From Geodermatophilus aquaeductus (GTDB taxonomy: Bacteria; Actinomycetota; Actinomycetes; Mycobacteriales; Geodermatophilaceae): DNA of 53,987 nucleotides. Below, one piece after another: positions 44,733 to 52,333 of the stretch. Within the stretch, counting starts at the first letter, position 1, and every line of letters starts with the position of its first letter. The translations under genes and the position numbers were made by a program. Location of the stretch: assembly GCF_900182545.1 (NCBI RefSeq), contig NZ_FXTJ01000013.1:1-53987 (forward strand), written 5' to 3'. The notes beneath the pieces are model-generated. The model saw nothing but the letters and a program-made list of their open reading frames with translations, did not search any database and was not told the origin of the DNA.

Positions 44733-44821
44733 CGGAGGCTCCGGGATTTGAACCCGGGATGGGGATTAACCCAAACCGCATTAGCAGTGCGGCGCCATAG
44801 ACCGGACTAGGCGAAGCCTCC
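44733..44821 (-). tRNA. tRNA-Ser (anticodon GCT)
   Basis: Minus strand class II tRNA of 89 bases: acceptor GGAGGCT/AGCCTCC, anticodon loop CTGCTAA, long variable arm, T loop GTTCAAATC, discriminator G. It decodes AGC/AGU. Located 21 bases upstream of tRNA-Arg on the same strand, probably co-transcribed. Confidence 0.95.
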
Positions 44822-44916
44822 CGGGGTCCGAGTCCCCCCGGAACCACCGCGGTAGAGACTACCAGCGGCCTCCGCGACCCTCCCAGCCCGGGGGGTCCGG
44901 GCCGGGAGGAGCGGGG

Positions 44917-46131
44917 TCAGACGGCCATCCGCTCGCGGGTCACCGACGACGGACGGCGGCCGGGCACCAGCGTCACCAGCACCGCCACGGCCGCGCCCGC
45001 GACGGCGAGGACGAGGCTGCCGGTCACGCCCGACGACGAGTCGACGAGCGCACCGCCCAGGGCCGCGCCGACGGCCGAGGCGCCGGTGGCCATCGTGGAC
45101 AGCCAGGTGAACGCCTCGGTGGTGGCGTGCGCCGGGGCAAGAGCGCCGACCAGCGAGTTCTGCACGGTCAGCGTGGGCGCGATCGCCGTGCCGCCGAGGA
45201 ACAGCAGGGCGCCGAGCACCCACGGGCTCGACGCCGCCGTCAGCGGGGCCAGGCCGATCGTGACGCCCAACAGCAGCCACCGGTACTGCCGCGGCAGGGA
45301 GGCGCTGACCACGCGGGCGCCGAACCACAGCCCGCCGGCGACCGAACCCAGCGACCACAGGGCGAGCAGCAGGCCCGACATCCCGGGCGAGCCGGCGTCG
45401 TCGGCGAAGGCGGGGATGGCGACCTCGAGCGCGCCGAAGCCGAGCATCAGCGCCGAGCCGCTGAGCAGCACGCGCGGCATGCCGGGGGCGAGCACGGTGG
45501 CGAACGGGCTCATGCGCTCCGCGGACGGCACGGGCACCCAGCCGCGCATCGCGGCCGAGGCCGCGAGCGCCAGCGCGCCGGTGACGGCGAGCACCCCGGC
45601 GACGCCGAGCGCCCACGCCGGACCGGCGACGACGGCGAGCGTGGCCACCAGCGTCGGGCCGGCCACGAAGACCAGCTCGGTGGCGGTGGCGTCGAGGGCG
45701 AAGGCGGTGCCGCGCACGGCCGGGTCGACCCGCGACCACAGCGCGCGGACCGTGCCGGACACCAGCGGGGTGCCGGCACCGGCCGCGGCCGAGGCGGCGA
45801 CGACGACCGCCGTCGGCGCGCCCCCGAGGACGACGGCCACCAGCAGCGCCAGCAGCAGCGGATAGGCGGCGGCCTGGACCAGCAGCACCGGACGCGGGGT
45901 GCGCCGGTCGGCGAGGCGGCCGAGGACGGGCGCCATCGCGGCCATCGCGAGGCCGTAGGTGGCCGAGGCGAGGCCGGCCACGGCGTAGGAACCGGTCTGC
46001 TGCTGCACCATGAGCAGCAGCGCCAGCGGGACCATCGCCGAGGGCAGCCGGCCGGCGAACCCGGCGAGCAGCAGCACGGGGGCGGACGGCAGACGCCAGA
46101 CGGACAGGTACGAACGCACGACAGCACTCAC
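44917..46131 (-). CDS. MFS transporter
   Basis: 404 aa with about twelve membrane helices. The loop 2-3 motif is GRLADRRTPRPVLLVQA, with the two six-helix halves joined by VPVPSAERMSPFATVL. Similar to actinobacterial exporters of unknown substrate. GTG start at 46131, no clear Shine-Dalgarno sequence. Divergent from a CGNR zinc-finger regulator across a palindrome, suggesting regulated efflux. Confidence 0.9.
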   Translation of the reverse strand: MSAVVRSYLSVWRLPSAPVLLLAGFAGRLPSAMVPLALLLMVQQQTGSYAVAGLASATYGLAMAAMAPVLGRLADRRTPRPVLLVQAAAYPLLLALLVAVVLGGAPTAVVVAASAAAGAGTPLVSGTVRALWSRVDPAVRGTAFALDATATELVFVAGPTLVATLAVVAGPAWALGVAGVLAVTGALALAASAAMRGWVPVPSAERMSPFATVLAPGMPRVLLSGSALMLGFGALEVAIPAFADDAGSPGMSGLLLALWSLGSVAGGLWFGARVVSASLPRQYRWLLLGVTIGLAPLTAASSPWVLGALLFLGGTAIAPTLTVQNSLVGALAPAHATTEAFTWLSTMATGASAVGAALGGALVDSSSGVTGSLVLAVAGAAVAVLVTLVPGRRPSSVTRERMAV

Positions 46132-46155
46132 TTAAGACTTGCGGGAAGAGGAACA

Positions 46156-46185
46156 GTAGGCGGTCAAACTTCGTTGACCCCCTAC
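46156..46185. promoter_or_regulatory. Candidate operator between the MFS and CGNR genes
   Basis: GTAGGCGGTCAA (46156-46167) and TTGACCCCCTAC (46174-46185) form a 12-base inverted repeat with one mismatch and a 6-base spacer. Each arm carries TTGACC reading outward, resembling a -35 hexamer. It sits in the middle of an 82-base divergent intergenic region. Confidence 0.55.
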
Positions 46186-46213
46186 GACAGTAGCAGGGGC
46201 GGTAGGGAGTCAC

Positions 46214-46747
46214 ATGGACTACGACACCTACGGGTCGAACGCCGTCGAGTTGGCCATCGACCTGGCCAACGCCGACCGCGCGGCGGACCCGGACTGGGCC
46301 GCGGCCTTCCTGCGCGCGCACGACGAGTGGTTCACGCCCGAGACGGCGCTGGACCTCTCCCCCGCCGAGACCCGCCGCGCCGCCGCGACCGCCGACCTCG
46401 TCCGCGCCGTCGCCGTCGCCGGCACGCAGGACGACGTCATCGCCCGGCTCAACGAGCTGCTCACCCTCGCCCGGCCGCACCCCTACGCCACCGACCACGA
46501 CGGCGAGCTGCACCTGCACTACGCCCGCCCCGACGCCCCCGCGCTCGAGCAGCTGACGACGACCGTGGCGATGGGGCTCTCGCAGGTGGTGGCCCAGCAC
46601 GGGTGGCAGCGGCTCGGCGTCTGCTCGGCCGACGCCTGCGACGACGTCTACGTGGACACCTCGCGCAACGCCAGCCGGCGGTACTGCTCGAACACCTGCG
46701 CCAGCCGCTCGACGGTCGCCGCGTACCGCGCCCGCCGCAAGGCCTGA
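46214..46747 (+). CDS. CGNR zinc-finger (ABATE domain) regulator
   Basis: 177 aa. The N-terminal ABATE-type helical domain (NAVELAIDLANADRAADPDW onward) probably binds a ligand. The C-terminal CGNR treble-clef finger shows CSADACDDVYVDTSRNASRR, then YCSNTCASRSTVAAYRARRK, with four Cys for zinc. Such proteins are presumed transcription regulators. ATG with agggag upstream. Divergent MFS gene is the probable target. Confidence 0.9.
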   Translation: MDYDTYGSNAVELAIDLANADRAADPDWAAAFLRAHDEWFTPETALDLSPAETRRAAATADLVRAVAVAGTQDDVIARLNELLTLARPHPYATDHDGELHLHYARPDAPALEQLTTTVAMGLSQVVAQHGWQRLGVCSADACDDVYVDTSRNASRRYCSNTCASRSTVAAYRARRKA

Positions 46748-46755
46748 GCGGGGTC

Positions 46756-46761
46756 TAGCGT
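46756..46761 (+). promoter_or_regulatory. TAGCGT -10 box of the PAP2/DGK gene (leaderless candidate)
   Basis: TANNNT box ending 7 bases before the GTG at 46769 and overlapping nothing but the 21-base gap after the CGNR gene. No Shine-Dalgarno sequence present. Confidence 0.5.
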
Positions 46762-46768
46762 CCCGCGG

Positions 46769-48211
46769 GTGACCCCGCTGCGGCTGCGCCACTGGGACGC
46801 GCGGCTGCACGCCGCCATCGGCGCCCTGCCCGCGAGCCCGGCCGACCGGTGGCTGCGGTGGCTGTCGCGGGCGGCCGACCACGGGAAGCTGTGGTTCACG
46901 ATCGCCCTGCTCCTGGGCGTGCGGCGCGGGCAGTTCCGGCGGGGCGCGCTGCGCGGCGTGGGATCGCTGGCGGTGGCCAGCTCCGTGGTCAACGCCGTCC
47001 TCAAGCGGGTGTTCGGCCGGGTGCGGCCGGACCTCGCCGGCCTGACCGGCGAGCGGCACCTGCGACGGGCGCCGCACACGCTCTCCTTCCCGAGCGGCCA
47101 CTCGTCCTCGGCGGCCGCCTTCGCCACCGGCGTCGCGATGGAGAGCCCGCTGGCCGGCGCCGCGCTCGGACCGCTGGCACTGGCGGTCGGCTACTCGCGG
47201 GTGCACGTGGGCGTGCACTACCCGGGCGACGTCGTCTCGGGCCTGGCCATCGGCGCCGGGGTGGCGCTGGCCGGACGGCGCTGGTGGCCGGTACGGCCGA
47301 CCGAGCCGGCGCGGGTGCGCCCGGCACAGACCGCCCCGGCGCTGCCCGACGGCGCGGGACTCGTGGTGGCGGTGAACCCGCGGTCGGGCGAGGAGGACTA
47401 CGACCCCGCGGAGGAGGTCCGGCGGCTGCTGCCCGCCGCCGAGGTGCTCACCACGTCGCCCGGGCAGAACATCACCGACCTGCTCGAGGAGGCGGCCCGC
47501 TCGGGACGGGCCGCCGCACTCGGGGTGGCCGGCGGCGACGGCAGCGTGGCAGCCGCGGCGGCGGTGGCGCTGGAGGCGGGCCTGCCGCTGGCCGTCGTCC
47601 CGGCGGGGACGCTCAACCACTTCGCGCGCGACCTCGGCGTCGAGACGCTCGAGGAGGCCGCCGAGGCGGTGACGGCCGGGCAGGCGGTGTGCGTGGACGT
47701 CGCCGACGTCAACGGGGTCCCGTTCCTCAACACCGCGAGCATCGGCGTCTACCCGGAGCTGGTGCGCCGCCGCGACGCCCTCGAGGGCCGGCTGGGCCGG
47801 TGGACGGCGACGGCCGCGGCGGCGGCGCAGGTGCTGCGCGGCGGGACGCCGGTGTCGCTGGTGCTCGACGGGCGGCCGGCGCAGGTGTGGATCCTGTTCG
47901 TCGGCAACTGCCGGTACACCCCGCGCGGCCTGGCGCCGGCCTGGCGGCCCCGGCTGGAGGACGGCCTGCTCGACGTCCAGTACCTGCGCGCCGACGTCCC
48001 GTTCAGCCGGACCCGCGCGGTGCTCGGGGCGCTGCTCGGGGTCAGCGACCGCAGCTCGGGCTACGCGTCGTTCCAGACGGCACAGCTGCGGGTGCACCTG
48101 TGGTCGGGGCCGCAGCGGGTGGCCTACGACGGCGAGACGGGCGAGGCGTCCTCCACGTTCGTGTTCGGCAAGCGCTCGCCGCTGACGGTGTACTGCAGCC
48201 GCACGTCCTGA
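46769..48211 (+). CDS. Bifunctional PAP2 phosphatase / diacylglycerol kinase-like protein
   Basis: 480 aa. Residues about 1-175 are a membrane PAP2 phosphatase with the three motifs KRVFGRVRP, PSGH and SRVHVGVHYPGD. Residues about 195-480 are a DAGK catalytic domain (VVAVNPRSGEEDYD, GVAGGDGSV, VPAGTLNHFARDLG). The pair can interconvert phosphatidate or a polyprenyl/lipid phosphate and its alcohol. GTG start behind a TAGCGT box. Substrate lipid not known. Confidence 0.93.
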   Translation: MTPLRLRHWDARLHAAIGALPASPADRWLRWLSRAADHGKLWFTIALLLGVRRGQFRRGALRGVGSLAVASSVVNAVLKRVFGRVRPDLAGLTGERHLRRAPHTLSFPSGHSSSAAAFATGVAMESPLAGAALGPLALAVGYSRVHVGVHYPGDVVSGLAIGAGVALAGRRWWPVRPTEPARVRPAQTAPALPDGAGLVVAVNPRSGEEDYDPAEEVRRLLPAAEVLTTSPGQNITDLLEEAARSGRAAALGVAGGDGSVAAAAAVALEAGLPLAVVPAGTLNHFARDLGVETLEEAAEAVTAGQAVCVDVADVNGVPFLNTASIGVYPELVRRRDALEGRLGRWTATAAAAAQVLRGGTPVSLVLDGRPAQVWILFVGNCRYTPRGLAPAWRPRLEDGLLDVQYLRADVPFSRTRAVLGALLGVSDRSSGYASFQTAQLRVHLWSGPQRVAYDGETGEASSTFVFGKRSPLTVYCSRTS

Positions 48212-48217
48212 CTGCTC

Positions 48218-48278
48218 TGCGGGTGCTCCTCGCGCTCTGCGGGTGCTGCAGGACCCCCGAGGCGCGAGGAACACCCGC
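48218..48278. repeat. Long inverted repeat 1 after the PAP2/DGK gene
   Basis: gcgggtgctcctcgcgc (48218-48234) pairs with 48262-48278 at 16 of 17 positions. It begins just after the PAP2/DGK stop and can act as terminator. The unit ctctgcgggtgct is also repeated directly inside it. Confidence 0.65.
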
Positions 48279-48292
48279 GATGCGGCGCCTCC

Positions 48293-48352
48293 TGCGGTGT
48301 CGTCCCCGCTCCTGCGGTGCTGCACAACCGCAGGAGCGGGTGGGACACCGCA
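48293..48352. repeat. Long inverted repeat 2, adjacent to repeat 1
   Basis: Arms of about 25 bases (48293-48317 and 48328-48352) pair with a few mismatches; the inner part cgctcctgcgg/ccgcaggagcg is perfect. Repeated hexamer TGCGGT/GCGGGT words link it to repeat 1. Reads as a tandem palindromic element. Confidence 0.65.
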
Positions 48353-48399
48353 AGAGCGATCCCTCCACAGGGGCACTGCGCGAGGGGGCGGTCAGTGGC

Positions 48400-48405
48400 T
48401 AGGGT
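48400..48405 (+). promoter_or_regulatory. TAGGGT -10 box of the DUF6318 gene
   Basis: TANNNT box 9 bases before an in-frame GTG (48415) and 36 bases before the ATG used for the DUF6318-like lipoprotein gene. Confidence 0.4.
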
Positions 48406-48441
48406 CCCGGATCCGTGATCGCCGACGGGGGTGGACGACGC

Positions 48442-49026
48442 ATGGGCAGGGCTGCACGGACGGCGGCGGCGCTGGTAGTGGCGACTGCGGCGCTGGCCGG
48501 CTGCTCCGAGGCCGAGCCGGCCAGCCAGACCCTGCCGAGCACGAGCGCGCAGGCCGCTCCGACCACCGAGGCCCTGCCGCCGCTCGGCCCCGCCGACTTC
48601 CCCATGCCCCCCGAGGCGCGCGAAAGAACCTCGCGCGGGGCGGTGGAATTCACTCACTATTACATGCTACTGATCGAATACATCGGCGATAGCGACCTCG
48701 ATCCCCAACCCATTACGACACTCAGTGCGAACTGCGACGCTTGCGATCGGATCGCAACATCGTTCAGCGAAGATCGTGCCGCAGGTTTCACATACGATGA
48801 CGTCTGGGTGCGAATGACCCCGTACGACGACGAAGCGTTCGCAACCGACCACGGATTCGACGTCGGATTCGTCTACGAACAAGGCCCTCTCGTCGTTCGA
48901 GATGCCTCTGGTCAGATAGTAGATAACGAAGGCGCCGCCGCAACGGGCCCTCTACAGTCAGGCGCCCTGGTCGAATGGAAGAACGATATTTCTTCCTGGG
49001 TCGTGACTAGTTTGACTATCGGATAA
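48442..49026 (+). CDS. DUF6318-like lipoprotein with a low-G+C C-terminal part
   Basis: 194 aa. Signal sequence with lipobox LAGC, a Ser/Thr/Pro/Ala linker (PSTSAQAAPTTEALPPLGPA), then the DUF6318 pattern (FPMPPEARERTSRGAVEFTH, YYMLLIEYIGD, SANCDACDRI, SWVVTSLTIG end). From about 48620 codons switch to A/T-ending ones. Start ATG 48442 with gggggtgg upstream; GTG 48415 is possible. The next gene's ATG follows its stop directly. Confidence 0.82.
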   Translation: MGRAARTAAALVVATAALAGCSEAEPASQTLPSTSAQAAPTTEALPPLGPADFPMPPEARERTSRGAVEFTHYYMLLIEYIGDSDLDPQPITTLSANCDACDRIATSFSEDRAAGFTYDDVWVRMTPYDDEAFATDHGFDVGFVYEQGPLVVRDASGQIVDNEGAAATGPLQSGALVEWKNDISSWVVTSLTIG

Positions 49027-49923
49027 ATGGGACGGCGCCTTGCGGCCGGCTTGGTCGCACTACTCGGATTGGTTTTCGGCCCCCCGGTCGCCCTGGCAGG
49101 TGACTGTGCACTCGGGGTCTGCAGTACGCCAGAAGTGAGCACGGGACCGGGCGCACTCCTTGCGAACTACTTTGCAGCGTCGCCCGGCGGTGGGTACGCC
49201 GCGTCGAATGCGGCGCCGGGAGCCCAACCATTTACCTGGCGACTGACGAGTCCTTGCTCGACGTGGACGGGGAACGACTGCAACCCTGCGACCGACCAAC
49301 CCTGTCCGGCGCCGCCGGACCGAGTCGTGCGGTTCCTCAATGTCGAGCAACGCCGCCTGGTCCTGCCCGACGGCACGACCACCGACGGTTACCCGACCGG
49401 CGGAGCGGCACCAGGCACGGCCGTCGGTCCGTGGACGGGCTTCAGCACGTCGTGCGTGGACATCACCGACCTCAACCCGCCGCCGTCGCCGGACGAGGTG
49501 TTCCGCTACTTCCAGACCCTCCCGCTGCCGACGCTGACCACGCGCCAGCAGCCACCGGGCAACGCGCTCGTCGGCCTGCCGGTCGTCTTCTACGCCGACG
49601 GACCGACCAGCCAGGACTTCGTCCTCGACATCCGCGGCTTCACCGTCGAGATCACCGCGACCGCGGACTCCTTCACCTGGCACACCGGCGACGGCACCGA
49701 CCTCACGACCACCGACCCCGGCGCCCCGTACCCGCGCCACACGATCACCCACGACTACGCGGCCGGCACCTACACGGCGTCGCTGACCACCACGTGGAGC
49801 GGCACCTTCCGGGTCGACGGCAGCGCCGACGTCGCGGTGCCCGGCACGACGACGACCGAGGGCGCGCCCGTCACCTTCGCCGTCGTCGAGGCCCGCGCCG
49901 TCCTCACCGACCCGTACGACTGA
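49027..49923 (+). CDS. Secreted protein with PKD-like domain
   Basis: 298 aa. Signal peptide (LAAGLVALLGLVFGPPVALA), Cys-containing N-terminal region (GDCALGVCS, SPCSTWTGNDCNP), and a C-terminal beta-rich domain with FTVEITATADSFTWHTGDGT and HDYAAGTYTASLTTTWSG, the usual PKD pattern. No anchor. The first about 230 bases are low in G+C like the end of the preceding gene; the rest is typical. ATG immediately after the upstream TAA. Ends overlapping a convergent gene by 20 bases. Function unknown. Confidence 0.82.
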   Translation: MGRRLAAGLVALLGLVFGPPVALAGDCALGVCSTPEVSTGPGALLANYFAASPGGGYAASNAAPGAQPFTWRLTSPCSTWTGNDCNPATDQPCPAPPDRVVRFLNVEQRRLVLPDGTTTDGYPTGGAAPGTAVGPWTGFSTSCVDITDLNPPPSPDEVFRYFQTLPLPTLTTRQQPPGNALVGLPVVFYADGPTSQDFVLDIRGFTVEITATADSFTWHTGDGTDLTTTDPGAPYPRHTITHDYAAGTYTASLTTTWSGTFRVDGSADVAVPGTTTTEGAPVTFAVVEARAVLTDPYD

Positions 49924-50548
49924 CCGTCGACCGGACCACCGCCAGGACGGCCAGCGACGCCAGCGCCTCGCCGAACTCCTCCACGAACGTGGCCGACGAC
50001 GCCGACAGCGTCCTCGCGTCGTCCTGGACCGCCACGACCAGGCCGGTGAGCGCGTCGAGGCCCAGCGCGGCCAGCGCGTAGCCGGCGAACGCGGCCGCCA
50101 CCCGGGCGCCGTCGACCACCCTCCACACCCGCCCCGCGGAGGCGAGCAGCGCGAGCGACGGCACCGCGACGGCGAGACCGAGGACCAGCGTGGCCGCCGG
50201 GGAGGTCTCCGACTCCACCGCCGCGTGCGCGCTGTCGAGCTTCAGCACCGCCAGCACCAGCGCCGTCCCGGCGACGCCGGCCCACCACAGCCGCACGAGG
50301 CCCCGCGCGGACCACCCGCCGACCGCCGCCAGGACGCCGACCGCCGCGAGGACCCCGGTGGTGAACAGCCGCGGCAGCCCGCCGACCGCGTCGAGGGACA
50401 GCAGGTGGCGCACCGCCGGCTCCGTGCAGTGCCCGAGCCCGCAGCGCAGCCGCACGGCGAAGGCCGCCCCGAACAGGACGACGGCCACCAGGGCGAGGAG
50501 GAGCACCCACCAGGCGGTCCGCCGCTCGGGACGGACCGTCGGCTGCAC
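49904..50548 (-). CDS. Hypothetical membrane protein
   Basis: 214 aa with about six hydrophobic segments (WWVLLLALVAVVLFGAAFAV, LFTTGVLAAVGVLAAVGGW and others). An extracytoplasmic Cys pair (RCGLGHC) lies after helix 1. I recognise no family. The GTG at 50548 (VQPTVRPERRTAWW) has agagga 7 bases upstream; the frame remains open to 50584. Confidence 0.7.
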   Translation of the reverse strand: MQPTVRPERRTAWWVLLLALVAVVLFGAAFAVRLRCGLGHCTEPAVRHLLSLDAVGGLPRLFTTGVLAAVGVLAAVGGWSARGLVRLWWAGVAGTALVLAVLKLDSAHAAVESETSPAATLVLGLAVAVPSLALLASAGRVWRVVDGARVAAAFAGYALAALGLDALTGLVVAVQDDARTLSASSATFVEEFGEALASLAVLAVVRSTVSRTGR

Positions 50549-50627
50549 CCGGTGATCCTCTCCCGCACCGCAGCCGGAGCGCATTGACCGAGCAGAGTGA
50601 CGTGTCGATCACTAGGTTCCGATCAGG

Positions 50628-50659
50628 GTGTCCCGCACCGCAGCGCGGGCATGGGACAC
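50628..50659 (+). promoter_or_regulatory. Hairpin upstream of the DoxX-like gene
   Basis: gtgtccc (50628-50634) pairs with gggacac (50653-50659) in the 143-base intergenic region, 33 bases before the ATG. A TAGGTT box lies at 50613-50618. Candidate leader structure or operator. Confidence 0.3.
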
Positions 50660-50691
50660 GCGGAAGGTCCCATCGACGGAAGAGGTCACCC

Positions 50692-51249
50692 ATGTTGGTC
50701 CGCCGGATCGCCCGGCCCCTGCTCGCGTCGTCGTTCATCTACGGCGGCATCGACACCCTGCGCAACCCGCAGACCCGCGTCCCGGGGGCCAGGCCGGTGG
50801 TCGAGCAGATCACGAGGACGGCGGACGAGCAGCTGCCCGTGCAGGTGCCGCGCGACGTCGAGCAGTGGGTCCGGATCGACGCCGGGATCAAGGTCGGCGC
50901 CGGCTCGTTGTTCGCCCTCGGCAAGCTCCCCCGCCTGAGCGCCCTCGCCCTGGCCGGCAGCATCGTCCCGACGACGCTGGCCGGGCACCGCTTCTGGGAG
51001 CACGAGGACCCCGAGGAGCGTTTCGGCCAGCTGGCGAACTTCCTCAAGAACGCCGGCCTGCTCGGCGGGCTGCTCATCGCCGCCGTCGACACCGAGGGCC
51101 GCCCGTCGGTGGGCTACCGGGCCAAGCGCGCGGCCAAGCGCGCCGCCGAGGGCACCGAGAAGAGCTACGAGAAGGCCGGCAAGCGCGCGGCCAAGGCGCA
51201 GAAGAAGGCCGCCAAGAAGGCCGCCAAGAAGGCGAGGAAGGCCAGCTGA
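50692..51249 (+). CDS. DoxX-like membrane protein with lysine/alanine-rich tail
   Basis: 185 aa. The DoxX domain (MLVRRIARPLLASSFIYGGI, later KLPRLSALALAGSIVPTTLA, GHRFWEHEDP) is followed by a basic tail of about 45 residues made of KRAAKRAAEG and KKAAKKAAKKARKAS repeats. The tail resembles histone H1/HupB tails and would lie in the cytoplasm or bind polyanions. ATG with agaggt upstream. The stop overlaps the next gene's probable CTG start. Confidence 0.82.
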   Translation: MLVRRIARPLLASSFIYGGIDTLRNPQTRVPGARPVVEQITRTADEQLPVQVPRDVEQWVRIDAGIKVGAGSLFALGKLPRLSALALAGSIVPTTLAGHRFWEHEDPEERFGQLANFLKNAGLLGGLLIAAVDTEGRPSVGYRAKRAAKRAAEGTEKSYEKAGKRAAKAQKKAAKKAAKKARKAS

Positions 51250-52298
51250 GCACGCCACTGGGACCCGCGGCCGCGCTCCGGAGGATCGCCTTCCTCCTGG
51301 AGCGCGCCCGCGAGCCCACGCACCGGGTGGCCGCGTTCCGCACCGCGGCCGCAGTCGTCGACGCGCTCCCGGAGGGCGAGCTCGAGCGGCGGATCAGCAC
51401 CCGGACGCTGACCGACCTGCGCGGCATCGGCCCCAAGACCGGCGCCGCGATCGTGCAGGCGCACGCCGGCGACGTCCCCGAGTACCTCGCCCGCCTCGAG
51501 GAGGCCCACAGCGAGCTCGTGCCCCTCGCTGACGACGTCGCCGAGTTCCGCAGCACCCTGCGCGGCGACCTGCACACGCACTCGGACTGGTCCGACGGCG
51601 GCAGCCCGATCCGCGAGATGGCCGAGGCGGCGATCGCCCTGGGCCACGAGTACATGGCCCTCACCGACCACTCGCCGCGGCTGACCGTCGCCAACGGGCT
51701 GACCGCGGAGCGGCTGGAGCGGCAGCTCGACGTCGTCGCCGCGCTCAACGAGGAGCTGCACCCCTTCCGGATCCTCACCGGCATCGAGTGCGACATCCAC
51801 GTCGACGGCAGCCTCGACCAGACCGACGAGCTGCTCGGCCGGCTCGACGTCGTGGTGGCCAGCGTGCACTCCGACCTGCGCGCGGAGTCCGCCGCCATGA
51901 CCGCCCGGATGCTGGCCGCCGTCGCCAACCCGCACACCGACGTCCTCGGCCACTGCACCGGGCGGCTGCTCATCCCCCGCGAGCAGCGGGAGGGACGGCG
52001 ACAGCGGCCCCGGCCGGAGAGCGCCTTCGACGCCGAGGCCGTCTTCAGCGCCTGCGTCGAGCACGGCACCGCGGTCGAGATCAACTCCCGGCCCGAACGG
52101 CTGGACCCGCCGCTGCGGCTGCTCTCCCTCGCCGTCGAGCTGGGCTGCTCGTTCTCCATCGACACCGACGCGCACGCGCCCGGTCAGCTCGACTGGCAGG
52201 ACAACGGCTGCGAGCGCGCGGTCGAGACCGGCGTCGACGTCGACCGAGTGGTCAACACCTGGACCGCCGACGAGCTGCTCGACTGGACGACCGGCTGA
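51246..52298 (+). CDS. Helix-hairpin-helix/PHP domain phosphoesterase (PolX-like without polymerase)
   Basis: 350 aa. N-terminal DNA-binding HhH region (AALRRIAFLLERAREPTHRV, LRGIGPKTGAAIVQAHAG) and a C-terminal PHP metallo-domain (GDLHTHSDWSDGGSPIREMA, LTDHSPR, GIECDIHVDGS, VVASVHSDLR, DTDAHAPGQ). These are the ends of bacterial PolX, with the polymerase core missing. No ATG/GTG is available near the N-terminus; the CTG at 51246 (CTGA overlap) is chosen. GTG 51327 would cut into the HhH part. Confidence 0.85.
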   Translation: MSTPLGPAAALRRIAFLLERAREPTHRVAAFRTAAAVVDALPEGELERRISTRTLTDLRGIGPKTGAAIVQAHAGDVPEYLARLEEAHSELVPLADDVAEFRSTLRGDLHTHSDWSDGGSPIREMAEAAIALGHEYMALTDHSPRLTVANGLTAERLERQLDVVAALNEELHPFRILTGIECDIHVDGSLDQTDELLGRLDVVVASVHSDLRAESAAMTARMLAAVANPHTDVLGHCTGRLLIPREQREGRRQRPRPESAFDAEAVFSACVEHGTAVEINSRPERLDPPLRLLSLAVELGCSFSIDTDAHAPGQLDWQDNGCERAVETGVDVDRVVNTWTADELLDWTTG

Positions 52299-52333
52299 GT
52301 CGCGGTGCCTGCCCTGGCGCCCGTCGGGTCAGG

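Noticed and set aside
44588..44821. tRNA genes as possible integration site of a mobile element
   Set aside because: No integrase, no partial tRNA duplicate and no phage genes lie next to any of the four tRNA genes; flanking genes look native.
41824..46747. A complete biosynthetic gene cluster around the NRPS-like enzyme with the MFS exporter
   Set aside because: tRNA genes and a strong terminator separate the two, no tailoring or carrier-activation genes are present, and the exporter has its own divergent regulator.
44807..48376. 1189-codon minus-strand frame through tRNA-Ser and opposite the CGNR and PAP2 genes
   Set aside because: It runs through a tRNA and antisense to two genes with clear catalytic motifs; no domain is visible.
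51246..52298. HhH-PHP protein considered a full DNA polymerase X
   Set aside because: The nucleotidyltransferase palm between the HhH and PHP parts is missing; only about 60 residues separate them.
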